DNA of 61,685 bases from CAZEQD01 sp964514305 (GTDB taxonomy: Bacteria > Acidobacteriota > Aminicenantia > Aminicenantales > Aminicenantaceae): contig CAZEQD010000007.1 in NCBI GenBank assembly GCA_964514305.1, forward strand, positions 1 through 61,685. Direction: 5' to 3'. The notes below the pieces were generated by a model. That model made no database searches, was not told where the DNA came from, and saw only the letters and a list, made by a program, of their open reading frames with translations. Both the position numbers and the translations under genes were made by a program. Positions 1 to 8,680 of this stretch are shown here, piece after piece (position 1 is the first letter of the stretch; the number at the start of each line of letters is the position of its first letter).

Positions 1-48
1 TGAAAAGTAAAGAGTGAGGAGTGAAAAGTTCAAAGTTGAATATGCGGT
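1..48. repeat. degenerate purine-rich heptamer repeat
   Basis: The segment reads as loosely repeated seven-base units of the kind GAGTGAG/GAGTGAA/AAGTAAA. Similar purine-rich stretches, on one strand or the other, recur at about 2607-2650, 8757-8810, 9140-9262, 17800-17855 and 51417-51450, always between genes. No open frame or promoter is evident. This is simple-sequence intergenic repeat, function unknown. Confidence 0.55.
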
Positions 49-203
49 GGGGTCAGACCTTCATAAGTTTCATAACTTAAATCTTTATTGGCTCAAATCG
101 ACATTTATTAAGGACCAATAAAACCACTAGATTCATCACGCTTTATGTTCCCCTCATGTGTATGTTTCAGCAAAAGTTATGAAACTTATGAAGGTCTGAC
201 CCC
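49..203. repeat. inverted-repeat-bounded mosaic element, copy 1
   Basis: A block starting GGGGTCAGACCTTCATAAGT (49-78) is repeated in perfect inverse orientation at 174-203, giving a potential stem of about 30 bp around a 95-nt interior. The interior is unrelated to those of the other copies (2661-2764, 16683-16853, 56116-56244). The element ends 4 bases after the mazG stop codon. No target-site duplication is visible and no transposase is inside. It resembles REP/BIME-type elements moved by REP-associated tyrosine transposases (inference). Confidence 0.85.
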
Positions 204-207
204 AAGA

Positions 208-990
208 TTATAGGTCTTTGGCTTCGTCCCAGATTTTATCCATTTCAGCCAGGCTGACTTGGCCTAACTCCTTGCCTTCTGCTCGCAGCTTCTTTTCTAT
301 GTATTGAAATCTTTTGATGAATTTCCTATTGGTCTGCTTGAGGGTCAGCTCCGGATTCATGCCCAGCAGGCGGGAAACATTGGCCAGGGAAAACAACAGG
401 TCGCCCACTTCCTCTGAAATCTCGCCCTCATTCCCCTTTTCCATAGCCACTTCCAGTTCAGCTATTTCTTCCTTAACTTTGGCTAAAGCTTCCTTGGCCT
501 GACCCCAATCAAAGCCATAGGCCGAAACCCGCTGGCCAATCTGAAAGGATTCCAGCAATGCTGGGGCACTTTTGATCCAGTCCTCAAAAATAGACCTTCT
601 CTCCTTTTCTTCCTGCTTCTGACGGTGCCATTCATAAATAACCTGATCTGAACTTTCTATCACCTGCCGCCCAAAAACGTGGGGATGACGGCGGATCATT
701 TTCTTATTTATGATTTCTAAGGCATCGGCAATAGTAAATTTCTTCTTTTCTTTAAAAATATGGGCTAAAAAGACAACTTCCATCAGGACATCGCCCAGTT
801 CTTCAGCCAGAGCCTGAGCATTTCCCTGATTAAGGGCTTCAACTGCTTCGTAAACTTCTTCTAAAAAATAATTGGCAATTGTCCGCTCATTCTGTTCTTT
901 ATCCCAGGGGCAGCCGTCATCGCCCCTGAGCCTATCCAGAATTTTGACCAATTCCTCAAATCTCCTGCCTGCTTTCTTGGCATTTTCCAT
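208..990 (-). CDS. mazG: nucleoside triphosphate pyrophosphohydrolase MazG
   Basis: All-alpha NTP pyrophosphohydrolase that cleaves (d)NTPs to NMP and pyrophosphate, probably for house-cleaning of abnormal nucleotides. The 260-residue protein has two MazG repeats. The first carries CPWDKEQ (27-33) and the metal-binding EEVYEA...EELGD pattern (44-67). The second carries an EIAELE...EEVGDLLFS pattern in the C-terminal half. Length matches the family. An upstream in-frame ATG at 1023 exists, but the ATG at 990 has AAGGAG (998-1003) seven bases before it, so the shorter start is chosen. Repeat element copy 1 begins 4 bases beyond its stop. Confidence 0.95.
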   Translation of the reverse strand: MENAKKAGRRFEELVKILDRLRGDDGCPWDKEQNERTIANYFLEEVYEAVEALNQGNAQALAEELGDVLMEVVFLAHIFKEKKKFTIADALEIINKKMIRRHPHVFGRQVIESSDQVIYEWHRQKQEEKERRSIFEDWIKSAPALLESFQIGQRVSAYGFDWGQAKEALAKVKEEIAELEVAMEKGNEGEISEEVGDLLFSLANVSRLLGMNPELTLKQTNRKFIKRFQYIEKKLRAEGKELGQVSLAEMDKIWDEAKDL

Positions 991-1059
991 GGCTAAGCTC
1001 CTTACATACCTAATAATTGACAATTGAAATCAAATAGAAAGCCTCTCTATTTCCATGAT

Positions 1060-1168
1060 GCTTGGGAGGAACCAAGCTCTAATGACCTGACTTACAGTCG
1101 ATGGCTGCCTAGACAAAGTCCATAGCGTTAGATGGGGAAATTTTCTCCGAGGATAGGCTGCAATCGAC
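1060..1168. ncRNA. candidate structured RNA or attenuator (unknown family)
   Basis: The 345-nt spacer 991-1335 has no convincing gene but several stems. They are a perfect 6-bp hairpin GCTTGG/CCAAGC (1060-1077) with loop GAGGAA; an outer helix GTCGAT (1097-1102) with ATCGAC (1163-1168); an inner helix GCCTA (1107-1111) with TAGGC (1154-1158); and a small hairpin at 1134-1148. It does not match the 6S, SRP, tmRNA or riboswitch consensus patterns I know. Strand is uncertain. It could be chance folding. Confidence 0.25.
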
Positions 1169-1335
1169 ATCGTTATAAATAATATCTTTAATTATTGGTT
1201 ATCATAGAAGCAGAGATGCCTCAAATCAAATACCTCTTCTTGAATAAATCCAAGGAATATTGTAATATTTTTTACTGATTCAAAAAACTTATAAAACATT
1301 TTTCTTCCTAATCTAACAAAATTCAGGGGACTAAA

Positions 1336-1665
1336 ATGGCAGAAAAAAATAAAAACAAGAAAAAAGAAAGCAAACAAGAAAAAAAAGCCCAGGTACCGCC
1401 AGAAATCATCCCTCCTCTTGACTTCAGTTCTCTGGTTCTGCCTTTTTACACCCAGGCTCTGATTAAATTAGGATTGACCAAAGATCCTATATCCAATAAG
1501 GAAGAAAAAAATCTCGATCTGGCCAAGCGTCTTATCGACCTTCTTGACCTGCTCAAAGAAAGAACTAAGGGAAATTTAAAGCCAGAAGAGGAAAAATTTC
1601 TGAGTTCTTGCCTGCAGCAGCTAAAATTAAGCTACATGGAAAAGGCTAAGATTATTAAACTCTGA
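1336..1665 (+). CDS. DUF1844 domain protein
   Basis: A 109-residue soluble protein. The first 20 residues are almost entirely Lys/Glu/Asn/Gln. They are followed by a compact helical region matching DUF1844: a PLDFSSLVLPFYTQALIKLG segment, then NLDLAKRLIDLLDLLKERTKGNL and an LSSCLQQLKLSYMEKAK tail. The molecular function of DUF1844 is not established. It lies 20 bases before ribF on the same strand, so the two are probably cotranscribed. GGGGA precedes the ATG closely. Family assignment is from the conserved helix pattern and the typical length. Confidence 0.8.
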   Translation: MAEKNKNKKKESKQEKKAQVPPEIIPPLDFSSLVLPFYTQALIKLGLTKDPISNKEEKNLDLAKRLIDLLDLLKERTKGNLKPEEEKFLSSCLQQLKLSYMEKAKIIKL

Positions 1666-1685
1666 AAGCTTTGAGCTGAAATAGG

Positions 1686-2606
1686 ATGAAAATTGTAAAC
1701 GGCTTCCAAAACCTGCCGGCTCTCTCAAGGGCCACTGCCCTGGCTATTGGTAATTTTGATGGCCTCCATCTCGGTCATCAAAAGATCCTGGAACAGGTGG
1801 TAAAAGAAGCCTCTAAGCAGAGCCTCATGGCCGCAGTCCTTACATTCTACCCGCATCCTGATAATTTCCTGGGCAAAGATAAATTAAAGCTGATTCAGAC
1901 TCTGGACCAGAGGTTGGCTGAGATTGCCAAACACGGAGTTGAACTGGCCGTAGTAGCTTCTTTCAATAAAAAATTTGCTGGTCTTAGCGGTCAAGAATTT
2001 GTCTCCAAGATTGTGGCTAATTTAATGCGGGCCAAGGTGGTAGCTGTCGGCGAGAATTTTCATTTCGGCCGCAACCGCGAGGGAAATATTTCTCTTCTAA
2101 ATAAGCTGGCTCCCCGTTTCAACCTGCAAGTCTTTACTCTTAAATCACTCAAAAAAGAGGGAATGATTGTTAGCAGCAGCCTCATCCGCCAGCTCCTTCA
2201 GCAAGGCTATATTGAGCAGGCCAATCTTCTCCTAGGAAGGCGATTTGAAATAGAAGGAGAAGTCATCAAAGGAAAATCCAGAGGGAAAATTCTCGGTTTT
2301 CCGACAGCTAACATAAACACCCGGAATGAAATAGTTCCGCCCGGCGTTTTTGTCTCAAAGGTGGAGGTTGATGGCCGGCAGAGACCAGCTCTGACTAACA
2401 TTGGTCACCGTCCTACTTTTGGCCAGGAAGAATTAAATATCGAATCCTACATTATGAATTTCAATAAGGACCTTTATGGGCAAAAATTAAAGATTTATTT
2501 CATCAAAAAAATACGGAGCGAGATGAAATTTATCACGCCTGAAGCCCTGGCCCAACAAATAAAAAAAGATATTGCCACCGCCGAGAAATATTTCGAAAAA
2601 CGGTAA
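1686..2606 (+). CDS. ribF: bifunctional riboflavin kinase / FAD synthetase
   Basis: Converts riboflavin to FMN and then to FAD in the cytoplasm. The 306-residue protein has the N-terminal nucleotidyltransferase domain with GNFDGLHLGH (22-31, the HxGH-like ATP site) and the C-terminal riboflavin kinase domain with GKSRGKILGFPTANI around 196-210, followed by PPGVF. Length is normal for bacterial RibF. It follows the DUF1844 gene at 20 bases. Downstream are a heptamer-like repeat and mosaic element copy 2. Confidence 0.96.
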   Translation: MKIVNGFQNLPALSRATALAIGNFDGLHLGHQKILEQVVKEASKQSLMAAVLTFYPHPDNFLGKDKLKLIQTLDQRLAEIAKHGVELAVVASFNKKFAGLSGQEFVSKIVANLMRAKVVAVGENFHFGRNREGNISLLNKLAPRFNLQVFTLKSLKKEGMIVSSSLIRQLLQQGYIEQANLLLGRRFEIEGEVIKGKSRGKILGFPTANINTRNEIVPPGVFVSKVEVDGRQRPALTNIGHRPTFGQEELNIESYIMNFNKDLYGQKLKIYFIKKIRSEMKFITPEALAQQIKKDIATAEKYFEKR

Positions 2607-2660
2607 AGCGTAAGGAAGAAATAGTTTAAAGTTTAAAGTAGAAGGTTTAATTTGATCAGT

Positions 2661-2764
2661 GGGGTCAGACCTTCATAAGTCTCATAATTTTAAAAGATGA
2701 GCCAAGGTTAATAATAAATTTTAAATCTTTTTTTTAATTATGAAACTTATGAAGGTCTGACCCC
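2661..2764. repeat. inverted-repeat-bounded mosaic element, copy 2
   Basis: The left arm starts GGGGTCAGACCTTCATAAGT at 2661; the inverse arm ends at 2764. The arms pair over about 28 bp with one or two mismatches. The interior, about 46 nt and AT-rich, is the shortest of the four copies and shows no similarity to them. It lies 54 bases after the ribF stop and 94 bases before pyrR, so it may also act as an attenuating hairpin between the two transcription units (inference). Confidence 0.8.
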
Positions 2765-2858
2765 GAATCACACTTGACTTTTTGGGCTTGATATTGCATT
2801 TTCTAAAAACAGTGCAGGAAATATTTAATCTTTATCAAACAGGAGTCAGCCTTCCCCT

Positions 2859-3434
2859 ATGAAAAAGAAAATTAAAGCCAGAGTAATGGATGCCCGCAAC
2901 ATAAAAAGAACTCTACAGCGCATGAGCACTGAAATCATCGAACGAAACCGCAACCTTAAAAACTTGGTCATTATCGGCATTAGGACCAGAGGTATCTACC
3001 TGGGTAAAAGAATATCCAAACTGATTAAAACCATGGAAGGGGTGGATATTCCGGTTGGAGTTCTGGATATCACTCTCTACCGTGATGATTTTTCCGAGCT
3101 TGAGGCCCAGCACATGGTCCAGAAGACTGAAATCAACTTTCCGGTGGCTAAAAGGGATGTCCTCCTGGTAGACGATGTTCTTTTTACCGGACGAACTATC
3201 AGGGCAGCCATGGACAGTTTAATTGATCTGGGCCGCCCCAAAACCATTCAGCTTCTGGTTCTTATTGACCGCGGCCACAGGGAACTCCCCATTCGGGCTG
3301 ATTATGTGGGCAAATTCCTGCCTACTTCAAAAAGAGAACTGGTTGAGGTTAAATTAAAGGAAATAGACGAAGTCGATGAAGTTTTGATCTCAGAACCACC
3401 TACCACTCCTGTGTCTAAAGAGGAGAATAAATGA
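2859..3434 (+). CDS. pyrR: pyrimidine operon regulator / uracil phosphoribosyltransferase PyrR
   Basis: A type I phosphoribosyltransferase-fold protein of 191 residues. In characterised bacteria PyrR binds pyr leader mRNA in response to UMP/UTP and often has weak uracil phosphoribosyltransferase activity. The PRPP-binding loop DVLLVDDVLFTGRTIRAAMD lies near residues 101-120 and the IGIRTRGIYLGKRI block near 41-54. It overlaps pyrB by 4 bases (ATGA). I could not find the usual PyrR-binding leader consensus in 2765-2858, so attenuation control of this operon is not demonstrated by sequence. Confidence 0.93.
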   Translation: MKKKIKARVMDARNIKRTLQRMSTEIIERNRNLKNLVIIGIRTRGIYLGKRISKLIKTMEGVDIPVGVLDITLYRDDFSELEAQHMVQKTEINFPVAKRDVLLVDDVLFTGRTIRAAMDSLIDLGRPKTIQLLVLIDRGHRELPIRADYVGKFLPTSKRELVEVKLKEIDEVDEVLISEPPTTPVSKEENK

Positions 3435-4369
3435 CTTTTACCCATAAACACCTGTTGGGAATTGAGGAGCTGAGCCTGGCCGAAATCAGCACAATCCTGG
3501 ATACAGCTGAATCTCTGGCTGAAATTTCAACTCGCGAAATAAAAAAGGTGCCAACTCTACGGGGCAAAACAATCATTAATCTTTTTTTCGAACCCAGCAC
3601 CCGCACCCGCAGCTCCTTTGAGCTGGCAGCCAAGAGGCTTAGTGCTGATATTATCAATTTAAACCGTGATTCAAGCGCTGTGGTCAAAGGCGAAAACCTT
3701 AAAGATACTATTCTCAACCTGGAAGCCATGAACCCTGATGCTCTAGTCATAAGGCATGAAGCTGCCGGTGCTCCGTATTTTATCAGTACTTTCTGCCACA
3801 GCCATATCATTAATGCTGGAGATGGTGCCCATGAGCATCCGACTCAGGCTTTACTTGATGCATTTACCATTCGCCAGGAAAAACAGGATTTTGCTGAGCT
3901 TAAGGTCGTAATTGTCGGCGACATTCTTCACTCCCGCGTAGCCCGCTCCAATATCTTCTGCCTGAGCAAGCTAGGAGCTAAAATTGTCGCCTGCGGCCCT
4001 CCTTCCTTGTTGCCTCCTGAGTTTGAAAAATTTGGCGTTGAGCTTGATTATAATTTTGACCGGGCCGTGGAAGAGGCCGATGTCATCATGATGCTTAGAC
4101 TCCAGCTAGAAAGGCAGCAGAAAAACTTCTTCCCCTCCATCAGGGAATACAGAAACCTCTACTCCCTGACTCGAAAAAGATACCGCAAAGCTAAAAGAAA
4201 GGCCATCATTATGCATCCTGGACCCATCAACAGAACAGTCGAAATATCGGCTGAAATGGCCGATTCAGCCCGCTCAGTTATTCTCAAACAGGTAGAAAAT
4301 GGGATTGCCGTCCGCATGGCTATTCTTTATATATTGTTAGGAGGAAAAGAGCGTGAATCTCTTGATTAA
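3431..4369 (+). CDS. pyrB: aspartate carbamoyltransferase catalytic subunit
   Basis: Condenses carbamoyl phosphate with aspartate, the first committed step of pyrimidine synthesis. The 312-residue protein shows the carbamoyl-phosphate motif FFEPSTRTRSSFE (about 52-64), HEHPTQALLDA (about 134-144), GDILHSRVARS and MHPGPINR. No PyrI regulatory subunit is adjacent. Together with pyrR and pyrC this suggests PyrR control rather than PyrI allostery (inference). It overlaps pyrR by 4 bases and pyrC by 17, indicating one translationally coupled operon. Confidence 0.97.
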   Translation: MTFTHKHLLGIEELSLAEISTILDTAESLAEISTREIKKVPTLRGKTIINLFFEPSTRTRSSFELAAKRLSADIINLNRDSSAVVKGENLKDTILNLEAMNPDALVIRHEAAGAPYFISTFCHSHIINAGDGAHEHPTQALLDAFTIRQEKQDFAELKVVIVGDILHSRVARSNIFCLSKLGAKIVACGPPSLLPPEFEKFGVELDYNFDRAVEEADVIMMLRLQLERQQKNFFPSIREYRNLYSLTRKRYRKAKRKAIIMHPGPINRTVEISAEMADSARSVILKQVENGIAVRMAILYILLGGKERESLD

Positions 4370-5630
4370 AAATGGAAGAGTAGTTGATCCAGCTACTGGC
4401 ACTGACGATACCCTTGATATTCTTATCGACAAGGGAAAAATCGCAGTTATTAAGCCCAAGATTGAGGCCAAAGCCCAGAAGGTCATAGATGCCTCGCGGC
4501 TGGTGGTCGCCCCTGGATTTATTGATATGCATACCCATCTCCGTCAGCCCGGTCAAGAATATAAAGAGACAATCCAAAGTGGCTCTCAAGCTGCGGCCAG
4601 AGGCGGCTTTACTTCTATTGCCTGTATGCCTAACACGGTGCCTGTTAATGATAACCGCGGCCTGACTGAATTCATCATCTCTGAAGCCCGCAAAAAAGCG
4701 GCGGTTAATGTTTTTCCTATAGCTGCTGTCAGCAAAAATGAAGAAGGCCAGGAGCTAACCGAAATGGCTGACCTGGTAGAAGCTGGAGCTGTGGCCTTTT
4801 CCGATGACGGTTACCCAGTTAAGACCAGTTATCTTATGCGGCGGGCTCTTGAATATTCGAAACTCCTCAACACTCTCATTATTGACCACTGTGAAGATAG
4901 AAGCTTGACTTATAAAGGAGTGATGAATGAGGGCTATTATTCCTATTTACTTGGGTTAAAAGGCATGCCGGCTGTGGCTGAAGAAATCATTGTAGCCAGG
5001 GATTTAATCCTGGCTGAAAAAGCTGAGGCCCGTCTTCATCTGGCTCACTTAAGTGTTAAAGGAGCTCTGGAGCTACTCCGTCAGGTAAAGAGGAAAAAGG
5101 TTCAAGTTACAGCCGAAGTCACCCCTCACCACCTTATCCTCACCGATGAATCCTGTAAAACCTATGATACTAACTGCAAGGTCAACCCTCCCCTCCGCAG
5201 CCAGGAGGATGTGGAAGCCCTCCTTCAAGCGGTTAAGGAAGGCCTAATTGATGTTTTGGCTACAGATCATGCTCCTCACGCCGAGGATGAGAAAAATGTT
5301 GAATTTGACCGTGCTCCTTTCGGCATCAATGGCCTGGAAACAGCAGTTTCTTTGCTTTTAGACAGGCTTGTCCATAAAAACATAATCAGCCTAGAAAGAT
5401 TTATCCAAATGATAGCCACCAACCCAGCTATAATCCTGGGGCTTAAAAATAAAGGTAAAATTGCCGTAGGTGCTGATGCCGATTTAACCCTTCTCAATCT
5501 GCGCAAGGATGTAGTCGTTGATGTTTCTCAATTTAAATCAAAAAGCCGTAACAATCCATTTAATGGCTGGAAATTAAAAGGGGCGGCAGTGATGACCATA
5601 GTCGGTGGCAAAATTGCTTACCAGGAGTAA
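4353..5630 (+). CDS. pyrC: dihydroorotase
   Basis: Zinc amidohydrolase that interconverts carbamoyl-aspartate and dihydroorotate, the step after PyrB. The 425-residue protein has DMHTHLRQPGQEYKE (about 58-72, the metal HxH), an HCED motif near 180 and ATDHAPHAEDEK near 304, as in the long class I dihydroorotases. The start is GTG at 4353, preceded by AGGAGG at 4340-4345 inside the pyrB end. Six bases separate it from rnc. A related hydantoinase/allantoinase is unlikely given the pyr context. Confidence 0.96.
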   Translation: MNLLIKNGRVVDPATGTDDTLDILIDKGKIAVIKPKIEAKAQKVIDASRLVVAPGFIDMHTHLRQPGQEYKETIQSGSQAAARGGFTSIACMPNTVPVNDNRGLTEFIISEARKKAAVNVFPIAAVSKNEEGQELTEMADLVEAGAVAFSDDGYPVKTSYLMRRALEYSKLLNTLIIDHCEDRSLTYKGVMNEGYYSYLLGLKGMPAVAEEIIVARDLILAEKAEARLHLAHLSVKGALELLRQVKRKKVQVTAEVTPHHLILTDESCKTYDTNCKVNPPLRSQEDVEALLQAVKEGLIDVLATDHAPHAEDEKNVEFDRAPFGINGLETAVSLLLDRLVHKNIISLERFIQMIATNPAIILGLKNKGKIAVGADADLTLLNLRKDVVVDVSQFKSKSRNNPFNGWKLKGAAVMTIVGGKIAYQE

Positions 5631-5636
5631 AGTCAA

Positions 5637-6383
5637 ATGGCTTTCGATTTTTCTTCCCTTGAAAAAAAGATAGGCTACAGTTTTAAAAATAAAGAAACCC
5701 TGGAGCAAGCCTTAACTCACTCCTCTTATGCCTATGAGCACTGCTCCAATTATGGAGCAGACAATGAAGTCATGGAGTTTCTGGGCGATTCGGTTCTGGG
5801 CCTGATCGTTGCTGATTTTCTCTGGACAAATTATCCTCAGCTTTCTGAGGGAGAGTTATCTAAACTTAAATCAGCCGCAGCCAGTACTTCCTCCCTTTCT
5901 TATTTTGCCCAGAAAATAAAGCTCGATCGTATGATTCTTCTGGGTAAAGGCGAAGAAAAAAGCGGCGGCCGTAAAAAAAAGACTATTTTAGCCGGGGCCT
6001 TTGAGGCTTTGGTAGCCGCCATCTATGTTGATGGGGGTTTGAATGAGGCCAAAAAATTTGTCATAAAACATCTAAAATCTCTCTTTAAAAAGATCGATGT
6101 CCATAAATTTTTTATTAATAACTATAAATCGGCCCTTCAGGAATATTTTCAAAAGGAGAACCTCGCAGCTCCAGTTTATAAAACCATAACTACTGAAGGA
6201 CCGGACCATAAAAAAATATTTCATGTCGAAGTTTTCTCAGAAAAAGGGCCTCTGGCCAAAGCTAAAGGCACCTCCAAAAAAGCAGCCGAAAAGAAAGCCG
6301 CCCAAAAAGCCCTTAAAAATCTCTTTGGGAAAAAAATAAAGGCCCTAACAGCCGATACCTTTCTGCTTAAGAAAAAAAGATGA
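5637..6383 (+). CDS. rnc: ribonuclease III
   Basis: Double-strand-specific endoribonuclease for rRNA and mRNA processing. The 248-residue protein has the N-terminal catalytic domain with NEVMEFLGDSVLGLI (starting about residue 42) and the second acidic patch near AGAFEALVAAIYVDGG, then a double-stranded-RNA-binding domain (about 160-232) ending in a GTSKKAAEKKAAQKAL helix. A lysine-rich tail follows. It is packed behind pyrC and overlaps the next gene by 4 bases. In many bacteria rnc is next to smc; here smc is 34 kb away. Confidence 0.97.
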   Translation: MAFDFSSLEKKIGYSFKNKETLEQALTHSSYAYEHCSNYGADNEVMEFLGDSVLGLIVADFLWTNYPQLSEGELSKLKSAAASTSSLSYFAQKIKLDRMILLGKGEEKSGGRKKKTILAGAFEALVAAIYVDGGLNEAKKFVIKHLKSLFKKIDVHKFFINNYKSALQEYFQKENLAAPVYKTITTEGPDHKKIFHVEVFSEKGPLAKAKGTSKKAAEKKAAQKALKNLFGKKIKALTADTFLLKKKR

Positions 6384-6718
6384 TAGACTCTTATAAATTC
6401 GGTAAGATGGTGGTTGAAGGTCAAGTCTACTCATCGGATCTGATTATTTACCCTGACAGGATAGATTCTTCCTGGTGGCGGAAGTCCGGTCACAGGCTCT
6501 GTCTGGAAGACATAAAAGAAATACTTGAAGAAAAGCCAGAGATATTGGTGGTGGGCACCGGTGCTTATGGTTTAATGAGAGTGGACAAAGAAGTAAAAGA
6601 CTACGCTCAGGCTGAGGGAATTGAGCTTATTGTTGATAAAACCAAAAATGCTGTCCAGAAATTCAATGAGCTGGCTTCTCAGAAAAAAACGATTGGAGCT
6701 TTCCATCTGACCTGCTGA
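6380..6718 (+). CDS. Mth938 domain (AAMDC/DUF498-like) protein
   Basis: A 112-residue single-domain protein of the Mth938/NDUFAF3-like fold. Diagnostic parts are IDSYKFGKMVVEGQVYSSDLIIYPDRI at the start, the WWRKSGH patch, the EILVVGTGAYGLMRVD loop and a C-terminal TKNAVQKFNELASQKKTIGAFHLTC helix-strand. Family members are small cytoplasmic proteins, some linked to complex I assembly in mitochondria; bacterial function is unknown. It overlaps rnc by 4 bases, so it is the last gene of the pyr/rnc operon. Confidence 0.88.
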   Translation: MIDSYKFGKMVVEGQVYSSDLIIYPDRIDSSWWRKSGHRLCLEDIKEILEEKPEILVVGTGAYGLMRVDKEVKDYAQAEGIELIVDKTKNAVQKFNELASQKKTIGAFHLTC

Positions 6719-6805
6719 ATAATTTTTTTTAGACTTATGATTATAAGGGGCCATTTCTAATCTAAGCCTAATTTAAAGATGGTAAATTCAGAAATCATTC
6801 CTGTT

Positions 6806-6845
6806 AGGGATAAGGTTAAGAGATTAGTTCACTGCCCTTGTCCCT
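6806..6845 (+). terminator. hairpin after the pyr/rnc operon
   Basis: AGGGATAAGG (6806-6815) pairs with CCTTGTCCCT (6836-6845) over 10 bp with one G-T pair around a 20-nt loop. The U-rich tract comes only some bases later, so this is a moderate-quality intrinsic terminator candidate in the 206-nt gap before the next gene. Confidence 0.4.
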
Positions 6846-6924
6846 TATTAAAATTATTCTTGCTTTTTCATCCCGAATATCTATTATTATGGCCGTAAGC
6901 CTATTTTATTAATGGCAGTCTAAA

Positions 6925-7575
6925 ATGGCAAAGTGTGCAAGATGTCAAAAGAGGAAAGCTAAAAGACACTGTCCTGCCTTAGGATTGGATATCTGCAGTC
7001 TATGCTGCGGTTTGCTCAGGGAAAAGGAAATTCACTGCCCGCCCAACTGTGTCTACCTCAAACAGCACAAACCCTATCAAGAAAAGCGAATATTAGCCAG
7101 AAAAGAAACTTCCTTTTCAGCAAAGGAATTAGCCGAGGACGATATTTTCAAAGACGAAAGAATGACCTGGCTGGCCTTTCATATCGAGGCTCCTCTGGCC
7201 CAGTTTGCGGCCAAGTCACCTGAATTTAATGACAAAGATGCACTTCTGGCCCTGGAATATGCTAAGAAAAAAGTGGAGAAAGGCCCCAGTGCTCTTATTC
7301 TACCCGAAGAAAAGCCCGGTCCCAAAAATGAAGCTGGTGAGGCTGTCTACCAGAGCCTTGAAGACTGTAGGTATGAAAAAAAGATAATTATTCCTGGGGA
7401 AACTGATACCTATCAAAAAGATGAAAAAATAAAATGCCTGGAGAGGATTATCTACTCAGTCAGATTATGGGCCAAAGGAGATTACGAACAGCGGCGCTAC
7501 CTTGAGCAGCTCTTCAAGCAGTTTGACCGTCTCAAAGACCTCACCCCCCAGAAAAAAATCATTAGTGAACTGTAA
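6925..7575 (+). CDS. cysteine-rich putative zinc-binding protein, unknown function
   Basis: A 216-residue soluble protein that I do not recognise as a named family. The first 45 residues hold a dense Cys/His cluster (C4, C7, H15, C16, C24, C27, C28, then the pair in CPPNCVYLK), which looks like a zinc ribbon or treble-clef knuckle. The rest is predicted helical, with charged EYAKKKVEKG and QRRYLEQLFKQFDRLKDL segments. It is monocistronic: about 200 bases from the upstream gene and converging on the AI-2E permease gene. Confidence 0.75.
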   Translation: MAKCARCQKRKAKRHCPALGLDICSLCCGLLREKEIHCPPNCVYLKQHKPYQEKRILARKETSFSAKELAEDDIFKDERMTWLAFHIEAPLAQFAAKSPEFNDKDALLALEYAKKKVEKGPSALILPEEKPGPKNEAGEAVYQSLEDCRYEKKIIIPGETDTYQKDEKIKCLERIIYSVRLWAKGDYEQRRYLEQLFKQFDRLKDLTPQKKIISEL

Positions 7576-7583
7576 ATAATAGG

Positions 7584-7613
7584 GCTCATTATCCTCAATG
7601 GGCTGTTTATTTG
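7584..7613 (+). terminator. short intrinsic terminator
   Basis: GCTCATT (7584-7590) pairs with AATGGGC (7597-7603), loop ATCCTC, one G-T pair, and is followed by TGTTTATTTG. It sits 8 bases after the stop of the Cys-rich gene. Confidence 0.45.
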
Positions 7614-7657
7614 TATTGCGGACCGCTCGTAGACCGGTTCCTACAGACCGTCAACCG

Positions 7658-8680
7658 CTATTTGCTCATTAGGGTGGCTACAAATCCCAGCAAAGGAATA
7701 TTACTGCAGACAATCTTGATGACGGCGGCTATAGGCACAGCCAGAATCATCCCCGGCAGTCCCCACAGCCATCCCCAGAAAAAGAGGGAAAAAAGGACAA
7801 CTAAAGGACTGAGGCCCAGCCCTCTGCCCATTAATCTCGGTTCGACAAAATTGCCCATAACTATCTGAATAAAACCCAGAATTATGAGCAGCCAGAAGGC
7901 CGGCCAAAGGGTATTAAACTGAAAAACAGCGATAGTTAAAGGAAGAGCTGTAGCAATAATAGAACCAATGGTCGGAATATAATTGAGCAGAAAGGTAAAA
8001 AAACCAAAGATAATAGCAAAATCAACTCCGAAAATCATCAAGACAATGGTAGCGAAAATGCCGGTAAAAAGACTGACGATAGTTTTGATGGCTAAGTATT
8101 TCTGAATCTGGGTATCAATATTCTGGATGACATTAATAATTCTTTCGCCTCTAAAGTCATCAAAAGATTCCTTGATTTTATCTTTAGTTTTACCCCGGCC
8201 AGCCAGGATGAAAACCAGAAAGATAAAGATCAAAAACAGGTTGGAAATAAAAGAGAAAAAAGGACCGAGCGAAGAAAGAAGAAAGCTGCCCACTTTGCTC
8301 ATATCCAGATGGCTTAGCCAGTCGAGTGGAGCCCGTTCCAGGCGTGGAACATTGAATTTCTGCTGAAATGAAGTGAGAATAGAATTTATCTTTTGAGCAT
8401 AATTCTCCTGGAAAGCTGAAGCAAAATTTTTGCCGCTGGAATAAAAAAGGGCTCCTAAAAGGTAGATAACAAAGAAAGCAACAATGATGATAAAGACAAT
8501 AGAGACTGCTCTGGGTATCTTGATTTTAGTAAAAAAATCAAGAGCTGGCGAAAGAACAAATGAGAGAAATATGGCCAGAAAAAAAGGGAAAAGTACAGGT
8601 TTGGCCAATTTCAGCACCAGGCCGCCTATGAAAATAACAATTATCACCAGCGAACCGGTAACAACACGATTAGCCTGCAT
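7658..8680 (-). CDS. AI-2E family transporter (PerM/YdiK-type permease)
   Basis: A 340-residue integral membrane protein of the AI-2E exporter/UPF0118 superfamily. It has the typical arrangement: two or three N-terminal membrane helices starting at residue 8, a soluble loop (about 85-150), then a cluster of five helices containing GFFTFLLNYIPTIGSIIATALP and the family end motif FVEPRLMGRGLGLSPLVVLFSLFFWGWLWG. Substrates of most members are unknown; some export autoinducer-2 and some are Na+/H+ antiporters. It is convergent with the upstream Cys-rich gene and monocistronic. Confidence 0.92.
   Translation of the reverse strand: MQANRVVTGSLVIIVIFIGGLVLKLAKPVLFPFFLAIFLSFVLSPALDFFTKIKIPRAVSIVFIIIVAFFVIYLLGALFYSSGKNFASAFQENYAQKINSILTSFQQKFNVPRLERAPLDWLSHLDMSKVGSFLLSSLGPFFSFISNLFLIFIFLVFILAGRGKTKDKIKESFDDFRGERIINVIQNIDTQIQKYLAIKTIVSLFTGIFATIVLMIFGVDFAIIFGFFTFLLNYIPTIGSIIATALPLTIAVFQFNTLWPAFWLLIILGFIQIVMGNFVEPRLMGRGLGLSPLVVLFSLFFWGWLWGLPGMILAVPIAAVIKIVCSNIPLLGFVATLMSK

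Noticed and set aside
2765..2858. PyrR-responsive attenuator before pyrR
   Set aside because: I could not find the conserved PyrR-binding loop or a terminator/antiterminator pair; only the mosaic element hairpin lies upstream.
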